Below are positions 47,228 to 57,341 of a DNA stretch of 64,000 nt, piece by piece. The translations under genes were made by a program, and so were the position numbers. Under the pieces are notes generated by a model, which made no database searches, was not told where the DNA came from, and saw only the letters and a list, made by a program, of their open reading frames with translations. Source of the DNA: Fuerstiella sp. (GTDB taxonomy: Bacteria; Planctomycetota; Planctomycetia; Planctomycetales; Planctomycetaceae); assembly GCA_029247265.1 (NCBI GenBank), contig JAQWLN010000127.1:1-64000 (forward strand), in the 5' to 3' direction. How positions within the stretch are numbered: the first letter of the stretch is position 1; the number at the start of each line of letters is the position of its first letter.

Positions 47228-48349
47228 ATGATTCGCATGACATTAGTCGCTGCGCTGGCTGCCCTGGTACAGACAGGGTCACATGCTCAGGATACTGCCC
47301 GTCCGGCCGTCGTTCTGACAGACGAAGGCCGCGCCGTGCATTTTTCAGGAATGCTGTTCGATGGTCACAACGACCTGCCATGGGAACTGCGCGAAAGCGG
47401 TAATTCATCGTTCGATCAGGTGGACATCGCAAAGAATCAACCGCATCAGCACACGGATATTCCGCGCTTGAAACGGGGCGGCGTCAAAGCCCAGTTCTGG
47501 TCGGTGTACGTATCAGCGGACACGATGCTGACCGGCGATGCTCTGTTGCAAACGATGCAGCAAATTGACATCGTCGATCAGATGCTGAAACGATACCCGC
47601 AGACCTTCGAATTCGCATCTTCCGCAGCGGAAATTGAACGCATCGTCAAGTCGGGAAAAATCGCGTCGATGATGGGCGTCGAAGGCGGCCATTCGATCGA
47701 AGGCTCTCTGGGCAACCTGCGGCGACTGTATGATCGCGGATGTCGTTACATGACCCTGACCCATTCAAAAAATCTGTCCTGGGCCGATTCTGCAACAGAC
47801 GAAGAAAAACACGGCGGCCTGACTGACTTCGGAAAAGAAGTCGTTCGCGAAATGAACCGACTGGGAATGCTGGTGGATCTGTCACACGTTTCTCCGGCCG
47901 TGATGCATCAGGCGATTGACGTCTCATCAGCGCCGGTCATCTTTTCTCATTCATCGGCGCTGGCGATTAACGACCATGCTCGCAATGTACCAGACGACGT
48001 ACTGAAGCGGATGCCGGATAACGGCGGTGTCGTCATGGTGAATTTCTTTTCGAAGTTCGTCATCCCGACGGCACAGCGAAATGAAAACGAAGATGCGCCT
48101 GGCACAATCCATGACGTCGTGGATCACATCCATCACATCGCCACCGTTGCCGGTGTCGACCATGTCGGTATCGGGTCCGACTTCGACGGCGTACCTCGGT
48201 TGCCGGCACAGCTGGAAGACGTTTCAACGTACCCACTGATTACTCAGGAACTGCTCAATCGTGGTTATACGAAACCAGACATCCACAAGATTCTGGGCGG
48301 CAACGTGCTGCGTGCACTGCGCGGTGCAGAAAAGGTCGCAAAGCGTTGA
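47228..48349 (+). CDS. Membrane dipeptidase (peptidase M19), exported
   Basis: A 373-residue zinc dipeptidase of the renal-dipeptidase (M19) type. A signal peptide spans 1-20 (ending GSHA). Metal ligands: the HND site FDGHNDLPW (His47, Asp49), the bridging Glu in GVEGGHSIE, His in DLSHVSP and His in FSHSSA; the GIGSDFDGV segment near 315 closes the site. The cleaved bond is in dipeptides, probably from wall or dietary peptides, outside the cytoplasm. The C-terminal GGNVLRAL matches the family. It is downstream of the ThuA-like gene and convergent with the NHL-like gene. Confidence 0.94.
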   Translation: MIRMTLVAALAALVQTGSHAQDTARPAVVLTDEGRAVHFSGMLFDGHNDLPWELRESGNSSFDQVDIAKNQPHQHTDIPRLKRGGVKAQFWSVYVSADTMLTGDALLQTMQQIDIVDQMLKRYPQTFEFASSAAEIERIVKSGKIASMMGVEGGHSIEGSLGNLRRLYDRGCRYMTLTHSKNLSWADSATDEEKHGGLTDFGKEVVREMNRLGMLVDLSHVSPAVMHQAIDVSSAPVIFSHSSALAINDHARNVPDDVLKRMPDNGGVVMVNFFSKFVIPTAQRNENEDAPGTIHDVVDHIHHIATVAGVDHVGIGSDFDGVPRLPAQLEDVSTYPLITQELLNRGYTKPDIHKILGGNVLRALRGAEKVAKR

Positions 48350-48372
48350 TCACCGAACGCAGCGACGGGCAA

Positions 48373-49230
48373 CTACTTGACCTTGATCTCGGCCACTGGA
48401 GAGCTGACCAGCACTGTCAGTTTCTTATCTGGCGCCAGTGAGAAGATCGTGCGAATGTGTGGATCGGCAATCAACAGGTTCTGGCCACTGCGACACAGTC
48501 CGACAGGGCGGTCCATGGGTTTGCCAGCAACCCATTTTTCCTTTTCACCGTCCGTCGTTACCTTCCAGACACAGTGCTCGTAGTTGTCTGTGACAAACAA
48601 TGTGCCGTCATCCGTTCGCACAATGTTGTGGGGCAGATTAAACGGGTGACCCTTCACAAACGGTTCAATTTTTCCGTCGGGAGTGACTTTCTGAATCTGG
48701 CCATCCTTGCTGGATGTTGACAGCACCCACAGGTTACCATCGGGATCCAGAGTCAAACCGCGAGGAGAATTGATAACGGCAAATTCTTCTGGTTCCTTCA
48801 GACCTTCCTTCGGCATTTTCCAGATACGATGAAGCTCCAGATCAGCGGTAAAGATCGTTCCATCCGGAGCCACCGCCAGCGCCATTGGAATACCGATCCA
48901 ACTGTCGGTCAACGTTTGCGGCACGCCGGCGTCGTCGAATCGATAGACTTCGCGAGTAGATGAGTCACCGGCGATCAGTTTGCCTTCGTGATCGATTGCC
49001 AGGCATCTGACAGCGTTCAAAGGCGTACGAAACTTTTTGGAACCCTGAAAGTAGACGCTCTTTTTCCCGTCTTCAATTTTCCAGATGCCTGGCATGTTTC
49101 GATCAGCAACATAGACAATGCCATCTGCCGTCGCCGTGACGGCAAGCGGATAATCAAATTCTGTGGGCGCGTCCTGTCCGAATGCGGCGGAAGCGGAGAC
49201 CACGACAAGAATCGAAGCGAGGTTTTTCAC
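48373..49230 (-). CDS. Secreted NHL/SMP-30-like beta-propeller
   Basis: A 285-residue exported protein with signal peptide (1-18, ending AAFGQ) and about six propeller blades of NHL/SMP-30 type: VAPDGTIFTADLELHRIWKM and LDPDGNLWVLSTSSKDGQI are clear repeats. The strand pattern (G-x-I-x-x-A/D, then R/K W) gives a closed propeller near 30-280. SMP-30 metal residues are not clearly present, so lactonase activity is not claimed. Such proteins may bind ligands or act as scaffolds in the periplasm. It is alone, with the FG-GAP lipoprotein gene on the same strand 76 bases upstream. Confidence 0.85.
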   Translation of the reverse strand: MKNLASILVVVSASAAFGQDAPTEFDYPLAVTATADGIVYVADRNMPGIWKIEDGKKSVYFQGSKKFRTPLNAVRCLAIDHEGKLIAGDSSTREVYRFDDAGVPQTLTDSWIGIPMALAVAPDGTIFTADLELHRIWKMPKEGLKEPEEFAVINSPRGLTLDPDGNLWVLSTSSKDGQIQKVTPDGKIEPFVKGHPFNLPHNIVRTDDGTLFVTDNYEHCVWKVTTDGEKEKWVAGKPMDRPVGLCRSGQNLLIADPHIRTIFSLAPDKKLTVLVSSPVAEIKVK

Positions 49231-49306
49231 AGTGGATAACTCAATGAAATAAGATTAAATGTAAATTGTCACACTCAGACTGTCAGCCGACGACCGCACG
49301 CGCGAG

Positions 49307-52300
49307 CTACGGTTTTCGCAAGGAATCCCGAAATTCGTTCGGGGAATACTCGCGAGTCTGCCAGTGGTCGAGATATTGCCGGTGCTCGACTGAATCCGGA
49401 ACATGATCGTCTGGTGAAAAAGGATACCGACTCATGGCCCGGAATGGGAATGGTTCTGACGATTGCCCGTAAATTGTGTTCAGATCGGCGTCCTTGTCGT
49501 AGCCGATGTTTGTCAGTACGAAGTCCCGTTTCCAGCCGTCCGGCACGGGTTCTGGCGGGACTGCAAATTCTATGGTCAGCTCGTCCCCCGGGCCCATGAC
49601 AACCATACGATCGTCATGGTCAGTCAACAGAGGCATCGACGCTCCGTAGCGAGTAAACCTACCGAAGATCGTGGGCCAACGAGCATCCGTGGTTACCGAA
49701 TTGTAGTCATATCCTTCCGGTGCCCGGCCGTTTCGGAACAGTGCGTTGTCATCATACGTGCGACGGCTGAAGCCTCGAAAATGCAGATCGGCAGCCAGTA
49801 GCGGACACGCCTGAGTGACCGTGTCCGCATTCTCTTCGTCGACGGTAAAGAACGCCTGATCCCAATACAGTTCCATGCTGGAACGAATGCGGAAACGGTA
49901 GTCGCTGCCAACGAACATATCAGACACATCAATGACCATCGCCTTGGTCTTGCCGCTGGGGAAGCCGACGAACGGGCGAACCACTTTCCAGCCACCGTTG
50001 CCGTCAGGAATTTCAATGGACGGACCGGCGGGGCCGTCCAGGTTGGGGTTCTGTTCTATGCCAAGGTTCAGAGACGTGTCCGTCGGAAAGACCCAGCCCA
50101 CAAGAAACAGACGAATATTGCGCAATGCCGACTCGCCATCCGGCAACTCACCCAAGTCAAATTCCATCGTCCATTCGTCGGTCAGCCCCTGCATGATTCG
50201 GCCTTCGAAAGCCTGAACGTAATCGCCGTCGACTGCGGACAAACCTGGCAGCAAATCGTTGCCACGACCGTCAATAATCGACACCGGACTGCGAGGTTGC
50301 CGGACCGTGTGTATTCGGTGACTCGCCATGTCGGGTGAACCGACTTTCTCGTTCGTAAAAATATCCACGTCCACCGGGTGATCGATCGCCGTCAGCTGCA
50401 CGTGATCAAAGTACGCCGTTTCCCACAGCTCTTCAGTGAGCTGCAGAAGGTATCGTCCATCCTTTTCGACAAGCGACTGGCCGTGAATCAAAAGATTTTC
50501 CCACTCACGAGTCGGCGCAATTTCTCCACTGGCCAGCATCAGTCCAAGCGGCGCGGCCCACAAACAGTCGCTGAAGAATTCGAAGCGATCGCCGGTCCAA
50601 GTGTAGATGTACGGGCAGGAACCTTTCAGAATCTGCGGCGCCAGGACACCGATCCGCGTCCGCAGCAGGTTCGGGACGGTGATATTCTGGGGAATACCGT
50701 CGGTCCAGATAATGCGAATGGTCTCTGCCGATTCTGCTTTTCCCAAACCCAGATGAATCTTCGGCCTGCCCACGACTTCTGCGTGATACAGGCTGCCTGC
50801 ACGCACCTCGATCACTGAACCAATCGCATGCATATTCACACGGTTCGACGGAAACTGAGGATCATTGGGAACTGCTCGGGCAACGACATCGATCCAGTTA
50901 TTGGTGTTGCCGCCTTCATTCGTGAGCAATCCGAGAGCACCGTCCTTCGCGGACACATAAACGAGATCGAGATCACCATCATCGTCGATGTCCACAGCCG
51001 TACACGATGATGCCGTTACAGACTGCACGTCTTCCTGCAGGACCGAAACGGCCAGCGGTTGTTCGAGACCGCGGCAGTTTACAGAATCCATGGCACCATC
51101 GTTGTCCAGGTCTGCCAGAACCATCCTGTCACCAAACCCGCTGGACTGATCATCTGCAGCAGGACCGAAACACAACAGCGAAGTCCTGCCATCAGCATCA
51201 GGACCGACAACATGACAGCACGTCACCGAAGACACGTCATTCGCGACGACACGGTCCGATTCAACCGGGATCCAGCGAAACCGACCATGCAACATGTTCT
51301 CAAGGCAACCAGTGGTACCGTCGGAGGCTGCTCCCACAACGTCAATCGCAACATCGCTGTTCCAGTCAACGACGGCTAAAGACTGCAACCCCAACTCAGG
51401 CAGTGACGCAGAGCTATTCATGTTCTCAAACACGGTGCCATCGATGTTCTTCCACAGTGACATGCCTGCACCGGTCGCAAAGATCAGATCCAGGTCCCCG
51501 TCTGCTTCCAGGTCTGCGGCAACAATGTCATTGATATCCGGAATGGATTCTTCCTGAGGCAGAACGATCAGTGAGCGGCCTCCGTCTTCACCCAAGTCGT
51601 TGCGAAGTACGACAACACCTTCATCACTCCAGGCGACGACGTCCAGGTCCGTGTCATACCAGCGATTCTTTCCCGCCGGGTCCGTAACAATCTTCTGATC
51701 ACCGTCCGCGTCTCGCAGCAATGATGGATTCTTAATATCGCTGATGGCTTTATCGAAGTCGCGGTCGATATCGACCAGCAGAAACTCTGTCACGCCGATG
51801 CCATGCTGTGGTGATGTCATCAGCAGCGTCCATTCCGCTGCCAGATCTGTTCCACGAGAATAGATTTCGATGCTGCCATCGCGGGCGACGATCAGGTCAT
51901 CAAACCCGTCCAGATTCATATCCAGAGATTCAACCTGAGTAACACCGGTGCCTGACGGCAGGCCATCCGTCGGCACGAATGCTTTTACCACGGTCGGTTC
52001 CGGAGCAGGAATTGCGCCGGATTCTGCGGCAGCGGAAAGAAACTCCTCATCAAAATTAAGCAACAGGTATTCCAATAGATTCCTGTTCAGTCGCCGCTGG
52101 TCGATCTGTGTGGCCAGTTCCGGCAGCAGCAGATTACCAGTCATCATGGCGGGCCCCATCAGCATGGCGGCATTGGTGCCGTCAAATCCGACCAGAGCCT
52201 TCGTGATCGTTTCCACCAGGTCCATCCGTCGTTGCTTTTTGATGGATTCATTAAGCGGACCAATCAGCGTTCTGGCAGACTTAAGCGTCTCAGTAATCTG

Positions 52301-53044
52301 CAGCGCCAATGTTCTTGTTCTTTCGTCCTTTGAATTCAGACTGAGCGCCTGTCGCTGCATCAGTTTTTGCAGAGCGAACAGATTCTGAGGCGCAAGTTCA
52401 AATGACTTTTGCAGCGATATCAGCAGCTCCGGTGATTCTGCGTAATCGTGGTGTCCGTCCATTGCCATGGCCAGTGCAAAACGAAAATCGGCCGCCTGCG
52501 GTAGAGCATCCGCCGCGTCGCGTAACAGTTGAAGCCCCTGCGTAATACTGGGCGATTCCGGTGAATCATCATGGACAAGAAGTTTGCCCATGAGCATGTC
52601 CGCCAATGCAGCATCGTATCCGTCCGGCGAGAAGTCCTTAAATGCTGTCACCGCCTGTCTGGATTTCGCAACCGCATCACGATAGGCCTGCACTTCTGCA
52701 GGAGTACCGGAGCGTTTGAATGGGGATTCCCTGTCGATCAACGACAGCACGCGCGACACGGCAAGATTTCGGCGAGCAAGACGGTTCTTCGGCAGCAGCT
52801 CAGCCAACTCGGCAAACGCCTTTTCGGCTCCCGGCCATTCCTTGTTCTCCAACTGACCGACACCGCGACTTCTGAGAGCCATCGCATTGGTATACTGCTC
52901 CCTTGTCAGTACGACCGGCGGCGGATTCGTTGCATCTGACCCCGAGGATGTCACGGTTTCCCAATTCGGTTGACCGTTGTTACAGCCGGAAAAACCCAAT
53001 ACGACGGCCGATAGCATCAGCCCTGATGCAAAACGTTTTAACAT
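49307..53044 (-). CDS. Giant lipoprotein with TPR, FG-GAP repeats and ASPIC/UnbV domain
   Basis: A 1245-residue exported lipoprotein: the lipobox FSGC places the modified Cys at residue 21. About 50-290 is a helical TPR-like region. Residues 360-720 contain FG-GAP/VCBS repeats with DLEADGDLDLIFATGAG and DIDDDGDLDLVYVS, each a calcium-binding Asp-rich loop, and WNSDVAIDVVGAASDG. Residues about 730-800 form an ASPIC/UnbV-type domain (AIGSVIEVRAGSLYHAEV, LGLGKAESAETIRIIWTDG). The last 440 residues are a beta-rich extension, starting YIYTWTGDRFEFFSDCLW, that I do not recognise. It is anchored at the outer surface or periplasm; a binding or scaffold role is likely. A terminator lies before it (53271). 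Confidence 0.9.
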   Translation of the reverse strand: MLKRFASGLMLSAVVLGFSGCNNGQPNWETVTSSGSDATNPPPVVLTREQYTNAMALRSRGVGQLENKEWPGAEKAFAELAELLPKNRLARRNLAVSRVLSLIDRESPFKRSGTPAEVQAYRDAVAKSRQAVTAFKDFSPDGYDAALADMLMGKLLVHDDSPESPSITQGLQLLRDAADALPQAADFRFALAMAMDGHHDYAESPELLISLQKSFELAPQNLFALQKLMQRQALSLNSKDERTRTLALQITETLKSARTLIGPLNESIKKQRRMDLVETITKALVGFDGTNAAMLMGPAMMTGNLLLPELATQIDQRRLNRNLLEYLLLNFDEEFLSAAAESGAIPAPEPTVVKAFVPTDGLPSGTGVTQVESLDMNLDGFDDLIVARDGSIEIYSRGTDLAAEWTLLMTSPQHGIGVTEFLLVDIDRDFDKAISDIKNPSLLRDADGDQKIVTDPAGKNRWYDTDLDVVAWSDEGVVVLRNDLGEDGGRSLIVLPQEESIPDINDIVAADLEADGDLDLIFATGAGMSLWKNIDGTVFENMNSSASLPELGLQSLAVVDWNSDVAIDVVGAASDGTTGCLENMLHGRFRWIPVESDRVVANDVSSVTCCHVVGPDADGRTSLLCFGPAADDQSSGFGDRMVLADLDNDGAMDSVNCRGLEQPLAVSVLQEDVQSVTASSCTAVDIDDDGDLDLVYVSAKDGALGLLTNEGGNTNNWIDVVARAVPNDPQFPSNRVNMHAIGSVIEVRAGSLYHAEVVGRPKIHLGLGKAESAETIRIIWTDGIPQNITVPNLLRTRIGVLAPQILKGSCPYIYTWTGDRFEFFSDCLWAAPLGLMLASGEIAPTREWENLLIHGQSLVEKDGRYLLQLTEELWETAYFDHVQLTAIDHPVDVDIFTNEKVGSPDMASHRIHTVRQPRSPVSIIDGRGNDLLPGLSAVDGDYVQAFEGRIMQGLTDEWTMEFDLGELPDGESALRNIRLFLVGWVFPTDTSLNLGIEQNPNLDGPAGPSIEIPDGNGGWKVVRPFVGFPSGKTKAMVIDVSDMFVGSDYRFRIRSSMELYWDQAFFTVDEENADTVTQACPLLAADLHFRGFSRRTYDDNALFRNGRAPEGYDYNSVTTDARWPTIFGRFTRYGASMPLLTDHDDRMVVMGPGDELTIEFAVPPEPVPDGWKRDFVLTNIGYDKDADLNTIYGQSSEPFPFRAMSRYPFSPDDHVPDSVEHRQYLDHWQTREYSPNEFRDSLRKP

Positions 53045-53270
53045 TATTCAGCTTCCAGACTCATTCTTCGGCGAACAGAACAGCGGCGGATCGCCCTCAT
53101 CGCAAGAACGCCCGCAGTACGGCCGGATGTTTAAACGAAAGGCCCCCGTACACATACGCATCGTATCTCTTTCCGGCCCGGACAAAAATCCGGCGGGCTC
53201 TCAGATTCGCTGGACTTTCCATTGAAAAGCTGTTCAGCCGCAAATTTCCTGACCGCCGCCACATGCGCAC

Positions 53271-53303
53271 AAAAAAAGCCGTGCTGGCTGCCAGCACGGC
53301 TTT
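53271..53303 (-). terminator. Intrinsic terminator of the EF-hand gene
   Basis: A perfect 13-bp stem (53275-53287 with 53291-53303) and a 3-nt loop; seven T follow on the minus strand. It is 35 bases past the EF-hand stop and separates it from the lipoprotein gene. Confidence 0.95.
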
Positions 53304-53337
53304 CGTTATCTAATTGCTGCGAACGAGCCTGCAGCGA

Positions 53338-54168
53338 CTATTCGGCGTCCGGTCGTCGACGCTCGCCACCATCGCCTTCGCGGGTCGGGCGATCACCGCC
53401 GGCTCGGTCACCCTGGGGACGATCACCTCCCGGTCGACCACCACGGCCCTGCTGTCCGCCACGGCCCTGACCACCCCGGAAACGCTCAAGCATTCTGCGG
53501 AATTCTTCCTTGTCGACAAATCCATCCTTGTTGCCATCCAACCGGTCGAAGCCTTCCTTCATGCGGTCCGGGGCTTCTTCTTTGGACAACTTGCCATCCT
53601 TGTTGGCGTCCGATTCATTAAACCGAGCCAACATCTGTTCCGGCCCGAATCCTCCACGATCGCCTCGTTCACCTTGAGGACGGTCACCGTCACGTGGCCC
53701 ACGATCACCACCGGGACGCCCCATCGCTCCCAGTTCGTCGGCAGTGATTCGACCATCCCGGTTACGATCCATCCGACGCAGCACCACGATGGCCTGGTCA
53801 ATTTCATCGGATTCCAGGACCCCATTACGGTTTCGATCCAATGCCGCCACAACCGGCCCGCCCGGACGTCGACCGTCACCGCCACGAGGCGGTCCTCCAC
53901 CGGGGCGACCGCGCTCACCTTCGCGGGCTCGATCCCCGTCCCGGCCACGTTCACCATCGCCGGGTCGGTCTCCGTCACGCCTTCCGTCCCGAGGGCCTTG
54001 GTCTCCTCGACCGTCACCGTCCCGCCGGCGGGCTTCTTCACGGGGTTGATCCCTTTCTTTTTCCTGAGCACCTTCGCGAGGCTTGTCGCCGTCCTCCTGT
54101 GCGACCGCCCAATCCGTCGTCATCACCACTGCGGCGACGGCCAGGAGTCCTGTTGCAAGCTTGTTCAT
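53338..54168 (-). CDS. Secreted EF-hand protein with Arg/Gly/Asp-rich regions
   Basis: A 276-residue exported protein with signal peptide MNKLATGLLAVAAVVMTTDWAVA. Four EF-hand loops have the full 12-residue calcium pattern: DRNRNGVLESDE, DRNRDGRITADE, DANKDGKLSKEE and DGNKDGFVDKEE. Between them and at both ends lie long low-complexity runs of Arg, Gly, Asp and Pro (for example GDRPGDGERGRDGD), which are probably disordered and highly soluble. The start is the ATG at 54168, which precedes the signal peptide; the frame to 54285 has none. The gene is followed by a strong terminator, so it is transcribed alone. A calcium-dependent surface or matrix role is an inference. Confidence 0.9.
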   Translation of the reverse strand: MNKLATGLLAVAAVVMTTDWAVAQEDGDKPREGAQEKERDQPREEARRRDGDGRGDQGPRDGRRDGDRPGDGERGRDGDRAREGERGRPGGGPPRGGDGRRPGGPVVAALDRNRNGVLESDEIDQAIVVLRRMDRNRDGRITADELGAMGRPGGDRGPRDGDRPQGERGDRGGFGPEQMLARFNESDANKDGKLSKEEAPDRMKEGFDRLDGNKDGFVDKEEFRRMLERFRGGQGRGGQQGRGGRPGGDRPQGDRAGGDRPTREGDGGERRRPDAE

Positions 54169-54338
54169 ATTTCTGTCCCGTGAATTTAAGGAAACGTCAT
54201 GCGTGATTTTGCAGTCACAGTCTACACGTGGCATAAACCTCCGAAAGATGGATTGGGTGTCGCTCTTTTTGGACAATCCTGGCAAACCCGAATATCAACG
54301 TCGCCCATGAGCTCCGACAGTCCGCGACGAAACCACTC

Positions 54339-54560
54339 ATGAACGACGACAGTAACCCCTGTCAAGCTCCGTTTTTCGGCAACATCAAACCGCGCAGCAA
54401 GACCGATCGCTCTGGTGCTGTCCAGCGTATCCTGAAGATGACCATCGTCTCGCTGGCCGGTGTTTTCGTTGGCGGACTACTGCCACCGATCCCCGGACAT
54501 GACTACAATCCCGGCGGGCTGGGTGGTCTGGTCTGCCTGAGCTTGTGGTTCATCGTCTAA
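54339..54560 (+). CDS. Small membrane protein of unknown function
   Basis: A 73-residue frame: polar N-terminus (1-33), one hydrophobic segment (about 34-50), a GLLPPIPGHDYNPGG loop and a second hydrophobic end (60-73). It is plausible as a planctomycete small membrane protein, but no RBS is strong and no family is known to me. It may also be a chance frame. Confidence 0.45.
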   Translation: MNDDSNPCQAPFFGNIKPRSKTDRSGAVQRILKMTIVSLAGVFVGGLLPPIPGHDYNPGGLGGLVCLSLWFIV

Positions 54561-54648
54561 GCGTTTGTAATGTGGCGCAACCGACAGCAGTTAAGTCTTC
54601 CCGAATCGAACGTCCCTGCCGCCCTTCACCATCAGAAGCAACCCACCG

Positions 54649-55152
54649 ATGTCATTGATCCCGATCATTCTTGAAGACTTAGGGCAGGCGCGAGCCTATG
54701 CCAATGACATGCTCAGCCATGTCGACGAATCGCTGTGGTTCAGGCAACCTGCCGAAGGAATCAACCACGTGGCATGGCAGGTCGGGCACATGGCCATCGC
54801 GCAATACGGGCTGTGTCTGAAACGGGTGCGAGGATTTCAATCCACAGACGACCAGGTGATACCTGTCGAAGAATACGGAAAACTCTTCGGCAAAGGTTCG
54901 CAGCCGTCACCAAGCGAGCACGACTATCCTCTGCCTGTCGAAATTCGTGGGGCGTTCGACAGCGTGTATGCGGCCGTCGAGCGGGAAGTCGCCGCGCTGG
55001 ACGAGAATACTCTCACAGAATCCGCAGGTCCCCCACACCCGATGTTCACAACAAAGGGAGGATCACTGCGTTTCAGTGCAAAACACGAAATGCTGCACGT
55101 CGGACAAATCGGACTGCTGCGACGATTGCTGGGATGCCAGATACTTCGCTGA
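54649..55152 (+). CDS. DinB-family protein
   Basis: A 167-residue four-helix-bundle protein of the DinB/YfiT type. The first helix carries LEDLGQARAYANDMLSHVDES, the second INHVAWQVGHMAIAQYG with one metal His, and the C-terminal FSAKHEMLHVGQIGLLRRLLG has two more (HxxxH). The trio is the usual metal site. Related proteins act as thiol-dependent transferases or are DNA-damage-inducible; here the cofactor is unknown. It is convergent with recQ, with ends 24 bases apart. Confidence 0.85.
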   Translation: MSLIPIILEDLGQARAYANDMLSHVDESLWFRQPAEGINHVAWQVGHMAIAQYGLCLKRVRGFQSTDDQVIPVEEYGKLFGKGSQPSPSEHDYPLPVEIRGAFDSVYAAVEREVAALDENTLTESAGPPHPMFTTKGGSLRFSAKHEMLHVGQIGLLRRLLGCQILR

Positions 55153-55176
55153 CGTTTGCACGGCAACGACGACGTG

Positions 55177-57087
55177 CTACGGAATTGCGTCCAGAACCGC
55201 CTGGAACGGCATTTCTTCCAGGCTGCCAAACCGAGAATCGCTATGCAGCTTCGCTTTCGAAATTGCCGGCGACGACAAACCGCACAGAAACCTCGCCAGC
55301 TGCACGCGATCAGGGAGTTGATGTTCGAGTTCCACCTGAGCTATTCGAATTTGCTCTGCAACGTCACTTGCCAGTGGCCTCGCCGCGCGTTCTGCGAGTC
55401 CTCCAGTTGACAGATTCAGGCACGACGAACAGTGGCCGCAGTCACGACCCAGCGGTTTCCCGAAATGGTGACACAGATGTGCAACCTGACACTCCCGTAG
55501 ATCCACCAGGCGAACGACCTGTTCCAGTCGCTCCAGTTCACGACGTTCCCGTTGAATTCCCTGATCATAGAGATGATCCACCAGAGCATCGTGGTTCTCC
55601 GGTTGTCGCAGCCGACGATACCGATTGCGAACACCCGTGACTTTCAAGTCTAACATCTGCTGATGACCAAGATCGTCCAGGGCCGCCACCAAACGATTAC
55701 GTGGCTGCTGCAGCTTGCCGGCGGCAGCATCGACGTCGAGATAAAACCATGTTTTCTTTTTCGTGGACTGCGCCAGCAGGCGGCGCAGAAAGTCACGGTA
55801 TTCCCCGTCGAACTTTTCAAGAATCTCTGCCGAAGACATCTGTGGCTTGAACTGATATCCGGAGTAGAACGGAGTCCCACCCTCCAGATAACCGTCCAGT
55901 TCCAGGTAAGTCATCAATGTCCGAATGACCAGAATTCGGATGTCGGAATTCCGCGCCAGGTCGTAGTAGCTGACATCGAAATCTTCGTCCCGGGAAAACA
56001 AATCCTTAACAAAACGATCCACTGAATCCCGAGTTGGCGTATCCCCCAGAACAAAGTTTTCCAGCACGGTCAGGTCTTCAGCACACGCCAGAACTTCACA
56101 GGTGGCTGATTCCGCATCTCGACCGGCACGTCCAATTTCCTGCGAATAATTCTCTAGACTCTTGGGCAGGTTGTAGTGATAGACATAGCGGATGTTGGAT
56201 TTGTCGACGCCCATGCCAAACGCGATGGTCGCCACAACGACGCCACAATCAGATTCCAGAAACCAGTCCTGAACTGATTCTCTGACATCCGGCTTCAGTC
56301 CAGCATGATACGCCTTCGCCGAAAAGCCTTCGGCCTTCAGATTGTCTGCGACCTCCATCGCGGTTTTCTGAAGTGTGACATACACAATCGTGGGACCAGC
56401 CGGGCGTTCCTGCAACCGACCGATGAGCTTGTGGTCACGTTCACCGGCAGTGACCGATGTCAGCAACAGCGTCAAATTGCTGCGATAAAACCCCGTACAT
56501 GTGGCACAGGCTTCTTCGATTTCGAAGACACGGCACATGTCCAGCAGCACCGGGGGAGTGGCCGTGGCCGTCAGAGCAAGAATTCGTTCGGCCCTGAACT
56601 GCCGGGCAAATGCCGCCAGCTTAAGATAGTCCGGTCGAAAATTGTGCCCCCACTCAGAAATGCAGTGTGCTTCATCAACAGCAAACAGCGAGATCCGAAT
56701 CCGCTTCATCTGTTCACGAAATCTCTCGTTGTTGAATCTCTCGGGAGCCACGTACAGCAACTTCAGCCTGCCGGTGCGAACGTCGTCCATGACTCGCCGA
56801 TAGTCGTCAACGGACAACGTTGAATCGAGTCGCTGCGCGGCGATGCCGCGCGACGCAAGGGCATCAATCTGATCCTTCATCAGCGCAATCAGCGGTGAGA
56901 TCACAAGTGTGAGTCCATCAAATGCCAGCGCCGGCAGCTGATAGCACAACGACTTTCCACCTCCCGTGGGAAACACGGCGGCCGCCGAACGGCCCGCCAG
57001 CAAATTCTCAATAACGGCCTGCTGACCGTCACGGAATTCTTCGAATCCGAAGTGTTCCCTAAGCAGTTGTTGTGCATCATCTGACAT
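55177..57087 (-). CDS. recQ: ATP-dependent DNA helicase RecQ
   Basis: A 636-residue SF2 helicase that unwinds DNA 3' to 5' in recombination and repair. The zero-motif FRDGQQAVI precedes the Walker A FPTGGGKSLCYQLPAL. The DEAH box with the RecQ-typical aromatic loop is DEAHCISEWGHNFRPDY. The second RecA domain has ATIAFGMGVDKSNIRYVYHYNLPKS and QEIGRAGRDA. A zinc-like site GRDCGHCSSCL near 560-570 lies after an insertion: normally the RQC zinc knuckle directly follows the helicase core, here about 200 residues later. No HRDC domain is evident. The start at ATG 57087 is clear. Confidence 0.93.
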   Translation of the reverse strand: MSDDAQQLLREHFGFEEFRDGQQAVIENLLAGRSAAAVFPTGGGKSLCYQLPALAFDGLTLVISPLIALMKDQIDALASRGIAAQRLDSTLSVDDYRRVMDDVRTGRLKLLYVAPERFNNERFREQMKRIRISLFAVDEAHCISEWGHNFRPDYLKLAAFARQFRAERILALTATATPPVLLDMCRVFEIEEACATCTGFYRSNLTLLLTSVTAGERDHKLIGRLQERPAGPTIVYVTLQKTAMEVADNLKAEGFSAKAYHAGLKPDVRESVQDWFLESDCGVVVATIAFGMGVDKSNIRYVYHYNLPKSLENYSQEIGRAGRDAESATCEVLACAEDLTVLENFVLGDTPTRDSVDRFVKDLFSRDEDFDVSYYDLARNSDIRILVIRTLMTYLELDGYLEGGTPFYSGYQFKPQMSSAEILEKFDGEYRDFLRRLLAQSTKKKTWFYLDVDAAAGKLQQPRNRLVAALDDLGHQQMLDLKVTGVRNRYRRLRQPENHDALVDHLYDQGIQRERRELERLEQVVRLVDLRECQVAHLCHHFGKPLGRDCGHCSSCLNLSTGGLAERAARPLASDVAEQIRIAQVELEHQLPDRVQLARFLCGLSSPAISKAKLHSDSRFGSLEEMPFQAVLDAIP

Positions 57088-57341
57088 GGCGGATTTTTAT
57101 GGAATTCCAGCTACAGATTCCAGCATTCGTTTGATTCAACAGCGAATCCCGTGACACCACATCCGTCAGCCATGCGCGACAGGCGTAAGAATTCACACGG
57201 TCGTAGCCCGGCCCCTGCCCTTTTGTCTTTCGGCGCCGCCGATTCGTTCTGTCGCATCAACGATCGCCTCTTGTATCACGGTGATTTCCCGATACTCTTT
57301 CCGTCCTGCCGCAGTTCCCAATCGACTTTGAAAGTCTTCCG

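Noticed and set aside
53314-54183. 289-codon plus-strand frame antisense to the EF-hand gene
   Set aside because: Mirror of the low-complexity Arg/Gly/Asp-rich gene on the minus strand; no RBS or family features, and the minus strand has signal peptide, four EF loops and a terminator.
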